A DNA stretch of 17,770 bases. Source: an uncultured Oscillibacter sp. (lineage in GTDB: Bacteria > Bacillota > Clostridia > Oscillospirales > Oscillospiraceae). Both the position numbers and the translations under genes were made by a program. Shown here one piece after another: positions 1 through 8,077 of the stretch. The stretch lies in assembly GCA_900542115.1 (NCBI GenBank), contig UQMC01000029.1:1-17770 (forward strand), in the 5' to 3' direction. The first letter of the stretch is position 1, and every line of letters begins with the position of its first letter. A model generated the notes under the pieces. That model had not been told where the DNA came from. It worked only from the letters and a program-made list of their open reading frames with translations, and did not search any database.

Positions 1-51
1 TGAAGTTCTGAAAACTTGTTCAGCGGGGAGAAAAGACTTTTTCGACACGCT

Positions 52-80
52 GAGGCAGAAGCCATATCGGCTTCTGCCTC
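52..80. terminator. Stem-loop after the phnE-like gene
   Basis: A perfect 12-bp stem (GAGGCAGAAGCC pairing with GGCTTCTGCCTC) with a 5-nt loop lies 14 nt beyond the stop codon of the permease gene. No clean T-run follows on either strand, so it may be a weak terminator or an mRNA 3' end stabiliser for the minus-strand transport operon. Nothing recognisable was found in bases 1-51. Confidence 0.5.
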
Positions 81-94
81 TTGCGTTATTTCGG

Positions 95-1630
95 TTATGT
101 ATTTGCCCGGCGCACAGCGGCGGAAAGGCGGTCGATGACCCACACCAGCAGGATGAGGCCCAAGGCGATAGCGCCCGCCTCCGGCCAGTTGTAGTGGTTC
201 ATGGCGAAGATCAACGGCGCGCCGATGCCGCCGGCACCTACCAGCCCTAAGACCGACGCCTCCCGGATGTTCACATCGAAGCGGTACAGCACAGCGGAGG
301 CAAAGGCGGGGAGGAGTTGAGGCAGCACGGCATAGCGGATTCGCAGCAGCAGCGGGACGCCCATGGCCTCCAGCGCGTGATAGGCACGGAAATCCAGCGC
401 CTCAATGGCCTCGGTGAACCGCTTGCTCAAAAGGCCCACGCTGCAAACGCATAGCGTAAGGACGCCGGTAAACGCGCCGGGACCTGTGACCCGGATGAAG
501 ATGAGGCCGTAAATCAAAAACGGAACGGAGCGGATGAGCATGACCGCCACGCGGAACAGCAGCGCGATGGGCTTCGGCACAAGACGGGCAGTGCCGAGGA
601 ATGACAGGGGAACAGCCAGTACCACACCAAGGCAGGTCCCTGCCAGCGCAATACAAACCGTTTCCAGCAGCAGATACCCAAGGCCGCTGGCATCTGTCTC
701 AAAAAAGAAGGCCCAGTCGGGATGCAGCAGGCCGGAAACCATGGCCCGCACGGTCTGGGGACTGGTGTGGGAGAAGTCCGGTGGCTGGAGGGACAGGGTG
801 CACAGCAGAACGAGCAGAGCGGCAGCCAGCCAAAGCCCCCGCTTCTGCACGGCGGACAGGCGCCGTTCCTCCCGGATGATTTGCGACAGGAAGCGGCTGA
901 GGGCCTCAATGGCGCAAACGGTCAGGAACAGGCAGAACAAAATCATGCCCACCTTGCCGTATTCCAGCCACGATATTTTTTCGTTCAGCAGCAGGCCGAT
1001 GCCGCCGGCACCCACATAGCCCAAAATGGAACTGTGCCGCACGTTGGTTTCCAGCAGATAGAGGACATTGGAAAAATAAGAGGGGGCGATGCCGGGGACA
1101 ACAGCGCGCCAATAGGCCCTTGCCGAGGTAGCCCCCATGGCGCACAGGGCGCGGTATGCCGTGAGGTCGGTGGTCTCGATGTCCTCATAGGTCAGCCGGG
1201 TCAGGATAGCAAAGGTGTAAACCGTGATGGCCACGGTGCCGGAAAAGGTGCCAAGCCCAAATAAAAACGTGGCCAGCAGGGCCAGAATAAGGGCAGGGAA
1301 GGAGCGAAGCACCTGAATGAGCAGCCGAAGCAGCGTCCGGAGGGGCCGTGGGGTGTGGAGGGCCTCCGTGCAAAACGGAGCCAAAAGCAGCGCGAAAAAG
1401 GCGCCCAGCGCCGTGCCGGTGACGGACATCTGAAGCGTGGCCAGCAGCGGCGCAAGGATGCGGGGAGCATAGCCCCATTCCGGCGGCAGCATAGCGGAGA
1501 GCAGGTCCGTCAGGTGGCTCCGGCGAGCCCAGAACAGGGCGGGGGAGCAGCCGGTGAACCGTGCCGCCGTGAAAAAGAGCAGGCAGAAGACCAGCACGGA
1601 GACAAGCCGCTTTCGGGCAGGGCGGCTCAT
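95..1630 (-). CDS. phnE: Phosphonate-type ABC transporter, fused double permease (PhnE-PhnE)
   Basis: This is the membrane channel of a phosphonate/phosphate-type ABC importer, 511 aa. It holds two tandem binding-protein-dependent permease domains: roughly residues 60-250 and 310-505. Each has an EAA-type loop that docks the ATPase. The loop-to-helix passages end in the matching motifs SILGYVGAGGIG (about 201-212) and SVLGLVGAGGIG (about 459-470). The N-terminus is basic then hydrophobic. Usual PhnE proteins carry one domain (about 270 aa) and work as a dimer, so this is a natural fusion or tandem duplication. The start overlaps the ATPase stop by 4 nt (ATGA), indicating translational coupling. 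The family call is strong. The substrate (phosphonate, phosphite, phosphate ester or other) cannot be read from the sequence. Confidence 0.88.
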   Translation of the reverse strand: MSRPARKRLVSVLVFCLLFFTAARFTGCSPALFWARRSHLTDLLSAMLPPEWGYAPRILAPLLATLQMSVTGTALGAFFALLLAPFCTEALHTPRPLRTLLRLLIQVLRSFPALILALLATFLFGLGTFSGTVAITVYTFAILTRLTYEDIETTDLTAYRALCAMGATSARAYWRAVVPGIAPSYFSNVLYLLETNVRHSSILGYVGAGGIGLLLNEKISWLEYGKVGMILFCLFLTVCAIEALSRFLSQIIREERRLSAVQKRGLWLAAALLVLLCTLSLQPPDFSHTSPQTVRAMVSGLLHPDWAFFFETDASGLGYLLLETVCIALAGTCLGVVLAVPLSFLGTARLVPKPIALLFRVAVMLIRSVPFLIYGLIFIRVTGPGAFTGVLTLCVCSVGLLSKRFTEAIEALDFRAYHALEAMGVPLLLRIRYAVLPQLLPAFASAVLYRFDVNIREASVLGLVGAGGIGAPLIFAMNHYNWPEAGAIALGLILLVWVIDRLSAAVRRANT

Positions 1631-2379
1631 GACTGTGCCTCCTGTCCGCCGTACACGGCCGGGAGAATCTCCCGGGCCGGGGTGTCGGCCGGACCGTCAA
1701 ACACCACGGCGCCGCCGTTCAATCCGATGAGCCGGTTGGAAAACTCCTGTGACAGCTCTAAATTGTGGCTGTTCATGAGAATGGTCAGCTGCTGGTCCCG
1801 CTGAATGTCCCGCAGAAGCGTTAAAATCTGCCGCCCGGTAACGGGGTCCAGCGAGGCCACCGGCTCGTCCGCCAGCAGCAGGGCAGGGCGGCGCATCAGC
1901 GCCCGGGCAATGGCGACCCGCTGCTTCTGTCCGCCGGAAAGGCTTTTCACCGGCTCATCTACCTTGTCCAGCAGGCCTACCCGCTCCAGCAGCGCGTCTG
2001 CGGCGGCGATGCGGGCCTTTCCGAACAGGCCGCAGACTGCCGGGAGAAAGGCCATGTCCGGCAGACAGGCGTTGAGCACGTTCTGGCGGCAGGTGGCGTT
2101 TTCCACCAGCGCGTAATCCTGATAGATCGTGCCGATGGTGGCCTGAATGGCGCGGCGCTGTCGGCGGCCTGCGGCTTCAAAATGGACGCCGCTAACAAGA
2201 ATTTCTCCGGCGTCACACAAAAGTGCGCCGTTGAGAATACGGAATAGGGTTGTTTTCCCGGCACCGGAGGGACCGATCACCGATACAAACTCTCCCGCGT
2301 CCACGGAAAAGCTGACATCATTCAGCGCGCGGGTCCCATTTGGAAACGCCTTGCGGATATGTTGAACTTCCAGCAGCAT
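1627..2379 (-). CDS. phnC: Phosphonate-type ABC transporter ATP-binding protein
   Basis: This is the cytoplasmic ATPase (250 aa) that powers the importer. Visible motifs are Walker A GPSGAGKTT (36-44), a Q-loop Gln near 87, the ABC signature LSGGQKQR (147-154), Walker B LLLADEP (167-173) and the H-loop SH near 204-205. The length and the segment between Walker A and the signature fit the PhnC branch. The start follows a modest AAAGG ribosome binding site. It sits 60 nt downstream of the binding-protein gene, separated from it by a stem-loop, and overlaps the permease gene by 4 nt. Function as an import ATPase is secure; substrate is inferred from neighbours only. Confidence 0.9.
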   Translation of the reverse strand: MLLEVQHIRKAFPNGTRALNDVSFSVDAGEFVSVIGPSGAGKTTLFRILNGALLCDAGEILVSGVHFEAAGRRQRRAIQATIGTIYQDYALVENATCRQNVLNACLPDMAFLPAVCGLFGKARIAAADALLERVGLLDKVDEPVKSLSGGQKQRVAIARALMRRPALLLADEPVASLDPVTGRQILTLLRDIQRDQQLTILMNSHNLELSQEFSNRLIGLNGGAVVFDGPADTPAREILPAVYGGQEAQS

Positions 2380-2391
2380 AAAAGCCTTTCA

Positions 2392-2419
2392 GCCCCGCAG
2401 CTTCTTTGAGCTGCGGGGC
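2392..2419 (-). promoter_or_regulatory. Intercistronic stem-loop between phnD and phnC
   Basis: A 10-bp perfect GC-rich stem (GCCCCGCAGC / GCTGCGGGGC) with an 8-nt loop lies between the binding-protein stop and the ATPase start. In transcript direction no T-run follows, so full termination is unlikely. Such hairpins in importer operons commonly protect the upstream mRNA 3' end or lower downstream expression, which would make more binding protein than channel. That role is inference. Confidence 0.5.
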
Positions 2420-2439
2420 ACATATTTTTTATAAGGGGA

Positions 2440-3504
2440 TCAGCCCTCCAGAGATTTCAGAAGCTCCTGCGCGGCGCGCTCTCCGTCATAATCGGAGTCC
2501 TTGCCCCAAGTATAGCCCACCTGACTGAATACGCTGATGATATCCTTGCCCTCGTCGGTCTCAGCGATCTCGATGAACGCTTCGCCCAGCGCCTTGCGGA
2601 AATCCTCGTCCGCCATGGTGTCGGAGCTTTTGCTATAGGCGATCATGTCATTGTAGATGCCCTCGGTGACGCCGATGACGCCGGTCTGCTCCACCATGGG
2701 CGCGGTGCCGCCGAAATCGCTCTCCCACTTGGGGGCGTTCTTGATGCGGATATGGCCGTAGGACACCATCACATCCACCTGGCCGGAGGCCAGACGCGCC
2801 ACGGAGGTGGTGTGAGAATCGGACTGCACAACGTTGTCAAGGTCGCTGATTCCCTTGCCGTAGTGCTCCTGAAGCCACAGGCAGGGATAGATGTAGCCGG
2901 AGGCGGAGGTGGGGCTGAGGACGGACCATGTAGCGCTGTTGAGGTCATCCCATGTCAGCTCCTCGCCGTTGTTGACCTTGGCCAGCAGCGCCTGGCCCTT
3001 TTCACTGGGGCCGGCTAAAAGGATGCAGCGATAATACGTGCTCATGTCCTGCGTGTTTTCCTCAATGGTACCGTCATTCCAATCGGCGGGATTGTCGGAG
3101 TCCTTGTTGATGGCATAGCGCAGCGCAGTGAGCAGCACATCGCAGTCATCGGAAAACAGCACATAGTTGCCGCCGGAAATAAAGCCGATATCGGCGCTGC
3201 CGGCGCTGAGGGCTTCGCCCACGGCGGTGTAGCTGGTGCCGACGGTCATGTCGATCTCCTTGACATCATAGCCCTTTTCCAGCAGCTTTGCCTGCAGGAG
3301 CTGCTCCAGCGGCTCCGTGGCCGTGGTGATCTGGTCCGCGTCAGCGTAGGGGGAAAAGGCGATCTTCAAAGAGGGAATTTCTTTGACACCGGTCTCCGCC
3401 ACATCTTTACCGGAATTGGCCGCCGGCGTCTCCTTTCCGGCGCAGCCAGTGGCAACACCGAGACATAGCGCAAGGGACAAAAGCGTTGCAAGGAACTTTT
3501 TCAT
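2440..3504 (-). CDS. phnD: Phosphonate-type ABC transporter substrate-binding lipoprotein
   Basis: This is the extracellular solute-binding protein of the importer, 354 aa from the chosen start. The N-terminus is a lipoprotein signal: MKK, a hydrophobic core, and lipobox VATGC with the lipidated Cys at residue 21. The mature part opens with a PhnD-like strand (SLKIAFSPYADADQ) and contains a motif like the ligand-binding SPTSASGYIYP of PhnD/PtxB-type proteins. An in-frame ATG 54 codons upstream is rejected because that stretch is the structured leader. The ATG at 3504 has a strong GGAGG ribosome binding site and starts a canonical signal peptide. It is the first gene of the operon and lies directly behind an intrinsic terminator. 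The family is well supported, the exact ligand is not. Confidence 0.88.
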   Translation of the reverse strand: MKKFLATLLSLALCLGVATGCAGKETPAANSGKDVAETGVKEIPSLKIAFSPYADADQITTATEPLEQLLQAKLLEKGYDVKEIDMTVGTSYTAVGEALSAGSADIGFISGGNYVLFSDDCDVLLTALRYAINKDSDNPADWNDGTIEENTQDMSTYYRCILLAGPSEKGQALLAKVNNGEELTWDDLNSATWSVLSPTSASGYIYPCLWLQEHYGKGISDLDNVVQSDSHTTSVARLASGQVDVMVSYGHIRIKNAPKWESDFGGTAPMVEQTGVIGVTEGIYNDMIAYSKSSDTMADEDFRKALGEAFIEIAETDEGKDIISVFSQVGYTWGKDSDYDGERAAQELLKSLEG

Positions 3505-3541
3505 AAGGATACCTCCAGATTTGATTTTCCGCCCGAAGCGC

Positions 3542-3571
3542 AAAAAAGGTATGTGCCTTGCAGCACATACC
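3542..3571 (-). terminator. Intrinsic terminator in the phnD leader (attenuator)
   Basis: On the minus strand a perfect 9-bp stem (GGTATGTGC / GCACATACC) with a 6-nt loop is followed at once by six T residues. It lies downstream of a good promoter and about 37 nt before the phnD start codon. A complete terminator between a promoter and its own first gene is the signature of transcription attenuation. Confidence 0.87.
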
Positions 3572-3746
3572 GAAGCGACTTCAAGCAGATGCTGACAGTC
3601 CTCCCGCGAATCAGGGGAAGACATGGGACGGTCGATTCTCACTGGAATCCTCTCAACCCGGAACACGGGCTCCCTCGCAATCTGGTTTCGTCATCAATCT
3701 GAGCGCGGCGCCAAGGCGCTCCCCTTTGCACCGCATTCCGTAACCG
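3572..3746 (-). promoter_or_regulatory. Structured 5' leader, unassigned riboswitch or attenuator candidate
   Basis: About 175 nt of leader RNA separate the predicted transcription start from the terminator. Several hairpins can be drawn: GAGCGC/GCGCTC (3701-3721), CCCG/CGGG (3657-3669), GATTC/GAATC (3634-3649), and a small GAAG-TCG-CTTC hairpin next to the terminator. There is no T-box TGG/ACC specifier bulge sequence, no THI-box, no S-box and no convincing B12 box. A stretch near 3636-3660 faintly recalls the cobalamin aptamer core, but the remaining conserved elements are absent or poor. Control of the transporter by a ligand- or protein-sensing RNA is inferred from the architecture; the class is unknown. 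Confidence 0.55.
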
Positions 3747-3752
3747 ATGTTT

Positions 3753-3781
3753 ACCATACCACAGCTTTCCCCAAAATTCAA
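3753..3781 (-). promoter_or_regulatory. Sigma-A type promoter of the phnDCE operon
   Basis: On the minus strand TTGAAT (-35, 3776-3781) and TATGGT (-10, 3753-3758) are separated by exactly 17 nt. Each box matches four of six consensus positions. Transcription would begin near 3746, giving a leader of about 240 nt before the lipoprotein start. Confidence 0.6.
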
Positions 3782-3949
3782 GCAGAATTTGCAAGCGCCT
3801 CCCATTCCTTTATCGATTTGACGATATTCAGGTATTCGTTGGAGTTTATCAGCATTTTTACTTTTCCTACACGGTGCAACAGTTTTTCGTTATCAAATGT
3901 TTGTATTTTAACGGTGCATCCGGACAATTCCTTTGAAATGATAGCAATC
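3782..3949. other. AT-rich intergenic stretch with no gene seen
   Basis: No ribosome binding site plus open frame, no RNA gene and no clear terminator was found between the phnD promoter and the inverted-repeat element. The stretch is visibly richer in A and T than the neighbouring genes. Confidence 0.5.
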
Positions 3950-3972
3950 TACCATCAGTTGACAAGGGCAAA
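3950..3972 (+). repeat. Left 23-bp inverted repeat arm
   Basis: This arm is identical to the reverse complement of 4201-4223. It contains TTGACA, a consensus -35 box pointing into the element, with no -10 box at the right distance. Confidence 0.85.
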
Positions 3973-4200
3973 CACGGTTTTTCGGAACTGAAACAACGTC
4001 CAGCTTCGTTTTCCTCATTGCCGGGCGGCAGCCCGGCTGCTTCGTCAGCCTCGCTGAGCCGCCGTTTCCGATTCCGAAAAACTCCGAAGGACTTTCCAGC
4101 AAGCAAAAATGGGCGCTGATGCGGAAGCGGACGAAGGCTTGCTGGCGCAAGCCAAGGACAATGACAAAATCAGCGGCTATTTAGGCCGCTGGAAAGCATC

Positions 4201-4223
4201 TTTGCCCTTGTCAACTGATGGTA
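4201..4223 (-). repeat. Right 23-bp inverted repeat arm
   Basis: This is the exact reverse complement of the left arm at 3950-3972. The match ends at the next outward and inward base on both sides, so the repeat boundaries are sharp. Confidence 0.85.
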
Positions 4224-4394
4224 TGTGCCGAATGAAAATTTGGCGGGCTTTATTGATCATTCACCTTGGGCGCTTTTTGTGAAAACATCCACAGTAGAAA
4301 GACAATGGTGTTGGTGGAATAAACAAGGAAAATAAGTAACATTACGTAAATCATGTTCGTTTTTCTGAAAATAAAAAAGCGGGCAAGAAAACCG

Positions 4395-4424
4395 TTGCAG
4401 TTCGCAGATATAGGAGCGTATACT
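4395..4424 (+). promoter_or_regulatory. Sigma-A type promoter of the pyruvate carboxylase gene
   Basis: TTGCAG (4395-4400) and TATACT (4419-4424) are spaced by 18 nt. Transcription would start near 4431, leaving a short leader of about 40 nt before an AAGGAGGAG ribosome binding site at 4457-4465. No attenuator hairpin is visible. Bases 4224-4394 hold no gene I can support. Confidence 0.6.
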
Positions 4425-4470
4425 GAGGAAAATTAAAACGCTGAGGAACATTTGATAAGGAGGAGACAAT

Positions 4471-7400
4471 ATGGAAAGAACGTTCAAAAAGGTCCTGGTG
4501 GCAAACCGGGGCGAGATTGCCATGCGGATCTTCCGGGCCTGCCACGATCTGGGGCTGCAGACCGTAGCGATCTACTCCAATGAAGATACATACAGCCTGT
4601 TCCGCACAGCGGCGGATGAGTCCTATCTCATTGGCGAGAATGAAAGCCCTCTGGGGGCCTATCTGAATATCGACCGGATCATTCGCCTTGCCAAAAAGCA
4701 TGGGGCAGATGCCATCCATCCCGGCTACGGCTTTCTGAGCGAAAATGGTGACTTTGCCCGCGCCTGCGAGGCAGCAGGCATCCAGTTCATCGGCCCCAGT
4801 TCCAGGGTTCTCGATATGATGGGCGACAAGCTCTCGGCCAAGCAGATGGCACTGGAGTGCGGCGTGCCCACCACCCCCGGCACGGCAGAGCCGCTGAAAG
4901 ACCGGGCAGAGGCACAGAAGCTGGCCGTGGAGTTCGGCTTCCCTGTGATTTTGAAAGCCGCCGCAGGAGGCGGCGGGCGAGGTATGCGCCGCTGCGACAC
5001 CGTGGAAGATGTGGGCGTAAATTTCGATCTGGTGAAGGCTGAAGCAAAAAAGGCCTTCGGCAATGACGACATCTTCATGGAGAAATTTTTGGTGGAGCCT
5101 AAGCACATCGAGATTCAGGTGCTGGGCGATGAATACGGCAATGTGGTGCATCTTTACGAGCGTGATTGCTCTTTGCAGCGGCGCTATCAGAAAGTAGTGG
5201 AATTCACCCCTGCTTTCTCCGTCGCACCGGAGGTGCGGCAGGCGCTGTGTGACGACGCAGTGAAGATTGCCCGGCACGTAGGCTATGTCAACGCCGGAAC
5301 GCTGGAATTCCTTGTGGACAAGGACGGCCACCATTACTTTATCGAGATGAATCCCCGCATTCAGGTGGAGCACACGGTCACGGAGGTGGTAACGGGCATC
5401 GATCTGGTACGCTCTCAGATTCTCATTGCCGAGGGCAAGCCTCTCAGCGACCCGGAGATCGGCATCACCTCCCAAGCGGACATCCATCAAAACGGCTACG
5501 CCATCCAGTGCCGCATTACCACCGAGGACCCGGCCAACAACTTCGCGCCGGACACCGGAAAGATCACCTCTTACCGCTCCTCCGGCGGTTTCGGCATTCG
5601 TCTGGACGGCGGCAATGCCTACACCGGCGCGGTGATCTCCCCCTATTATGATTCTCTGCTGGTAAAGGTCACCACTTGGGACAACACCTTCGCCGGCGTC
5701 TGCCGGAAGGCCGCCCGTGCCATCAACGAGGTGCATGTCCGGGGCGTTAAGACCAACATCGCATTCATCACCAATATCCTGAAAAACCCCACTTTTATCG
5801 CCGGCGGCTGCCATACAAAGTTTATCGACGAGACACCGGAGCTGTTCCAGTTGGGTGAGAGTCAGGATCGGGCCACCAAGATGCTCAAGTATATCGGCAA
5901 TATCGTGGTAAAGGAGCGGGACGGTCATAAGTTCTACGATGCGCCCCGGTTCCCGCCGGTGACCGGCAACCGTCCAGACGGTCTGAAGCAGTTGCTGGAC
6001 GCCAAGGGCCCCAAAGCGGTAGCGGACTGGGTGCTGGCTCAGAAGAAGCTGCTTATCACTGACACCACCTGCCGCGATGCCCACCAGTCCCTGCTGGCCA
6101 CCCGCGTCCGTACCCGGGACATCGTCAAGGGCATGGACGGCACCAGTGAGATTCTGTCCGACGCCTTCTCTCTGGAGTGCTGGGGCGGCGCAACTTTCGA
6201 CGTCGCTTACCGCTTCCTCCATGAGTCCCCCTGGGAGCGGCTGGACCTCATCCGCCAAAAAGCGCCCAACCTGCTGCTGCAGATGCTGCTGCGGGGCGCT
6301 AACGCCGTGGGCTATACCAACTATCCCGATAACGTGATCCGGGAGTTCATCAAGGAAGCTGCCCGCTCCGGCATTGATGTGTTCCGCGTATTCGACTCTC
6401 TGAACTGGCTGCCCGGCATGGAGGTTGCCATGGACGAGGTGCTCAAGCAGGATAAGATCTGTCAGGCCGCCATTTGCTACACCGGCGACATTCTGGATCC
6501 CAAGCGGGACAAATACACCCTGAATTACTATGTGAAAATGGCCAAGGAGCTGGAGCACCGGGGCGCCCATATGCTCTGCATCAAAGATATGTCCGGCATC
6601 CTCAAGCCCTATGCCGCTAAAAAGCTGGTCTCCACCCTCAAGCAGGAAATCGGCATTCCCATCCAGCTCCACACGCATGACACCTCCGGCAACCAGGTAG
6701 CTGCCTGCCTGCTGGCAGCGGAGGCCGGAGTAGATGTGGTAGATCTGGCAATCAGCTCCATGGCCGGCATGACCAGCCAGCCCTCTATGAACGCTGTGGC
6801 GGCGGCCCTGCAGGGCACTGAACGGGACACTGGACTGGATTTGGAGCGTTTGCAGTTCCTCACGAACTACTGGGAGGATGTGCGCAAGCGCTATGACTCC
6901 TTCGAAGGCGGCCTTCAGTGCAACAACGCGGACATCTACCGCTATGAGATTCCCGGCGGCCAGTATACCAACCTCAAGCCGCAGGTAGAGTCACTGGGTC
7001 TCGGCAGCCGTTTCACAGAGGTCAAGGAAAACTACCGGTTGGTCAACCAAATGCTGGGCGACATTGTAAAGGTGACCCCCTCCAGCAAAATGGTGGGCGA
7101 TTTGGCCATCTTCATGACCCAGAACGATCTGACTCCAGAGACCATCGTGGAAAAGGGCGAGGGCCTCGCTTTCCCCGACAGCGTTGTCAGCTACTTCTCC
7201 GGCATGATGGGACAGCCGGCCTGCGGTTTTCCCAAGGAGCTGCAAAAGGTAGTCCTTAAGGGAAAGCAGCCCATCGCCTGCCGTCCCGGCCAACTGCTTC
7301 CCCCGGTGGATTTTGACGCCAAGAAAAAAGAGATGCAGGCGTTCGACCCCGATCCCAGCCGGCGTGCCGTGCTGAGTTATTGCCTCTATCCCAAGGTAGT

Positions 7401-7887
7401 GGAGGCGTTCGTCAAGCAACAGAAAGAATACGGCTACATCATGCGTCTGGGCAGCCATGTGTTCTTCCATGGGTTGGCTGTGGGTGAGACCAATAAGGTC
7501 AATATTGCCGACGGTAAAACGTTGGTCATCAAGTATCTGGGCCTTGGCGATATAGATAAGGACGGAATGCGCACCGTTATCTTTGAGCTCAACGGCATCC
7601 GCCGGGAAGTGCAGGTGCCGGATGAGGCTGCGCAGAAGAATATCGTCAAAGTCCCCATGGCCGATCCGGAGGATAAGAGTCAGGTAGGCGCGTCCATCCC
7701 CGGCGCGGTGAGTAAGATCGCCGTAAAGGCCGGTGACCGGGTGGAAAAGAACCAGACGCTGGTCACCATCGAAGCCATGAAGATGGAGACCGCCATTACC
7801 GCCCGGATGGACGGCACGGTGGACACCGTGGAGGTCAAGGAGGGTGACACCGTCAAGGGCGGCCAGCTGCTGCTGACCATCAAATAA
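4471..7887 (+). CDS. pyc: Pyruvate carboxylase
   Basis: Biotin enzyme of 1138 aa that carboxylates pyruvate to oxaloacetate with ATP and bicarbonate, feeding the C4 branch and aspartate-family synthesis. The biotin carboxylase domain spans about 1-455, with the glycine-rich ATP loop GGGGRGM (166-172) and EMNPRIQVEH (292-301). The carboxyltransferase domain starts near 528, with metal and substrate residues in DTTCRDAHQ (531-539), the carbamylated-type Lys in CIKDMSG (Lys705) and metal ligands in HTHD (734-737). The C-terminal biotin carrier carries EAMKM with the biotinyl Lys at 1104, 34 residues from the end. Length matches single-chain PYC proteins (about 1140-1180). It is monocistronic with its own promoter and a strong ribosome binding site. 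Oxaloacetate decarboxylase alpha is excluded by the fused N-terminal biotin carboxylase. Confidence 0.97.
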   Translation: MERTFKKVLVANRGEIAMRIFRACHDLGLQTVAIYSNEDTYSLFRTAADESYLIGENESPLGAYLNIDRIIRLAKKHGADAIHPGYGFLSENGDFARACEAAGIQFIGPSSRVLDMMGDKLSAKQMALECGVPTTPGTAEPLKDRAEAQKLAVEFGFPVILKAAAGGGGRGMRRCDTVEDVGVNFDLVKAEAKKAFGNDDIFMEKFLVEPKHIEIQVLGDEYGNVVHLYERDCSLQRRYQKVVEFTPAFSVAPEVRQALCDDAVKIARHVGYVNAGTLEFLVDKDGHHYFIEMNPRIQVEHTVTEVVTGIDLVRSQILIAEGKPLSDPEIGITSQADIHQNGYAIQCRITTEDPANNFAPDTGKITSYRSSGGFGIRLDGGNAYTGAVISPYYDSLLVKVTTWDNTFAGVCRKAARAINEVHVRGVKTNIAFITNILKNPTFIAGGCHTKFIDETPELFQLGESQDRATKMLKYIGNIVVKERDGHKFYDAPRFPPVTGNRPDGLKQLLDAKGPKAVADWVLAQKKLLITDTTCRDAHQSLLATRVRTRDIVKGMDGTSEILSDAFSLECWGGATFDVAYRFLHESPWERLDLIRQKAPNLLLQMLLRGANAVGYTNYPDNVIREFIKEAARSGIDVFRVFDSLNWLPGMEVAMDEVLKQDKICQAAICYTGDILDPKRDKYTLNYYVKMAKELEHRGAHMLCIKDMSGILKPYAAKKLVSTLKQEIGIPIQLHTHDTSGNQVAACLLAAEAGVDVVDLAISSMAGMTSQPSMNAVAAALQGTERDTGLDLERLQFLTNYWEDVRKRYDSFEGGLQCNNADIYRYEIPGGQYTNLKPQVESLGLGSRFTEVKENYRLVNQMLGDIVKVTPSSKMVGDLAIFMTQNDLTPETIVEKGEGLAFPDSVVSYFSGMMGQPACGFPKELQKVVLKGKQPIACRPGQLLPPVDFDAKKKEMQAFDPDPSRRAVLSYCLYPKVVEAFVKQQKEYGYIMRLGSHVFFHGLAVGETNKVNIADGKTLVIKYLGLGDIDKDGMRTVIFELNGIRREVQVPDEAAQKNIVKVPMADPEDKSQVGASIPGAVSKIAVKAGDRVEKNQTLVTIEAMKMETAITARMDGTVDTVEVKEGDTVKGGQLLLTIK

Positions 7888-7889
7888 TG

Positions 7890-8077
7890 TCCTTTCAAGA
7901 GAAGCATCGCCTTGCCCTGACAAGTCAGCAGGACATTATGGAGCCGCTGGTAGTCCTCCTTTGAGAATTCCACCTGATAGCAGTCCTCGGTTTGGGCATA
8001 GGGCGGGTCACAGTAAGGCCGCATATTGGTAATGACATTCTTGAATAGCTGAAATACGTTGCCCCGCAGGGCCACAG
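7890..8077 (-). pseudogene. Fragment of a D12-class N6-adenine DNA methyltransferase
   Basis: The minus-strand frame reads about 60 residues typical of the C-terminal half of Dam-like D12 methyltransferases. The catalytic motif IV RPYCDPPYAQTE is followed by a segment with the family pattern FSKEDYQRLHNVL and then QGKAMLL. The reading stops resembling the family exactly where the pyruvate carboxylase stop codon lies, and at the other end it runs into the terminator hairpin. The first part (AdoMet-binding motif I) and the C-terminus are absent, as a full protein would be about 260-300 aa. It is a remnant, probably of a phage or mobile element, with no sign of expression. Confidence 0.7.

Larger units (their letters stand above)
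3950..4223. mobile_element. 274-bp element with perfect 23-bp terminal inverted repeats (MITE-like)
   Basis: The left arm (3950-3972, beginning TACCATCAGTTGACAAGG) is the exact reverse complement of the right arm (4201-4223). The 228-bp interior is GC-richer than the flanks and contains secondary structure, for example AGCGGC/GCCGCT near 4171-4190. It has no complete gene: the open frames across it are short, lack ribosome binding sites and run past the repeat ends. No clear target-site duplication is visible. The size and layout fit a non-autonomous transposable element or dispersed structured repeat. An invertible switch is less likely, since no promoter was seen inside. Confidence 0.6.

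Noticed and set aside
3505..3666. 54-residue N-terminal extension of the PhnD-like protein
   Set aside because: It is the open frame through the structured leader and terminator. The internal ATG with GGAGG starts a normal lipoprotein signal.
3572..3746. Cobalamin riboswitch in the phnD leader
   Set aside because: Short stretches recall the aptamer core and a B12-box-like word near 3585-3600, but the conserved GGGAA, CCGCCACTG and AGGAGACCTGCC elements are not present together, so I left the class open.
3950..4223. Invertible promoter (phase-variable switch)
   Set aside because: The arms contain TTGACA but no -10 box at a workable distance was found inside, and no recombinase gene is adjacent. 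A mobile or structured repeat fits better.
4351..6678. 775-aa open frame on the minus strand opposite pyruvate carboxylase
   Set aside because: It is antisense to an unmistakable enzyme gene, shows no family likeness and has no ribosome binding site; it results from codon bias in the real gene.
6991..7923. 310-aa open frame on the minus strand at the end of pyruvate carboxylase
   Set aside because: It is a shadow of the carboxyltransferase and biotin carrier coding sequence, with low-complexity antisense composition.
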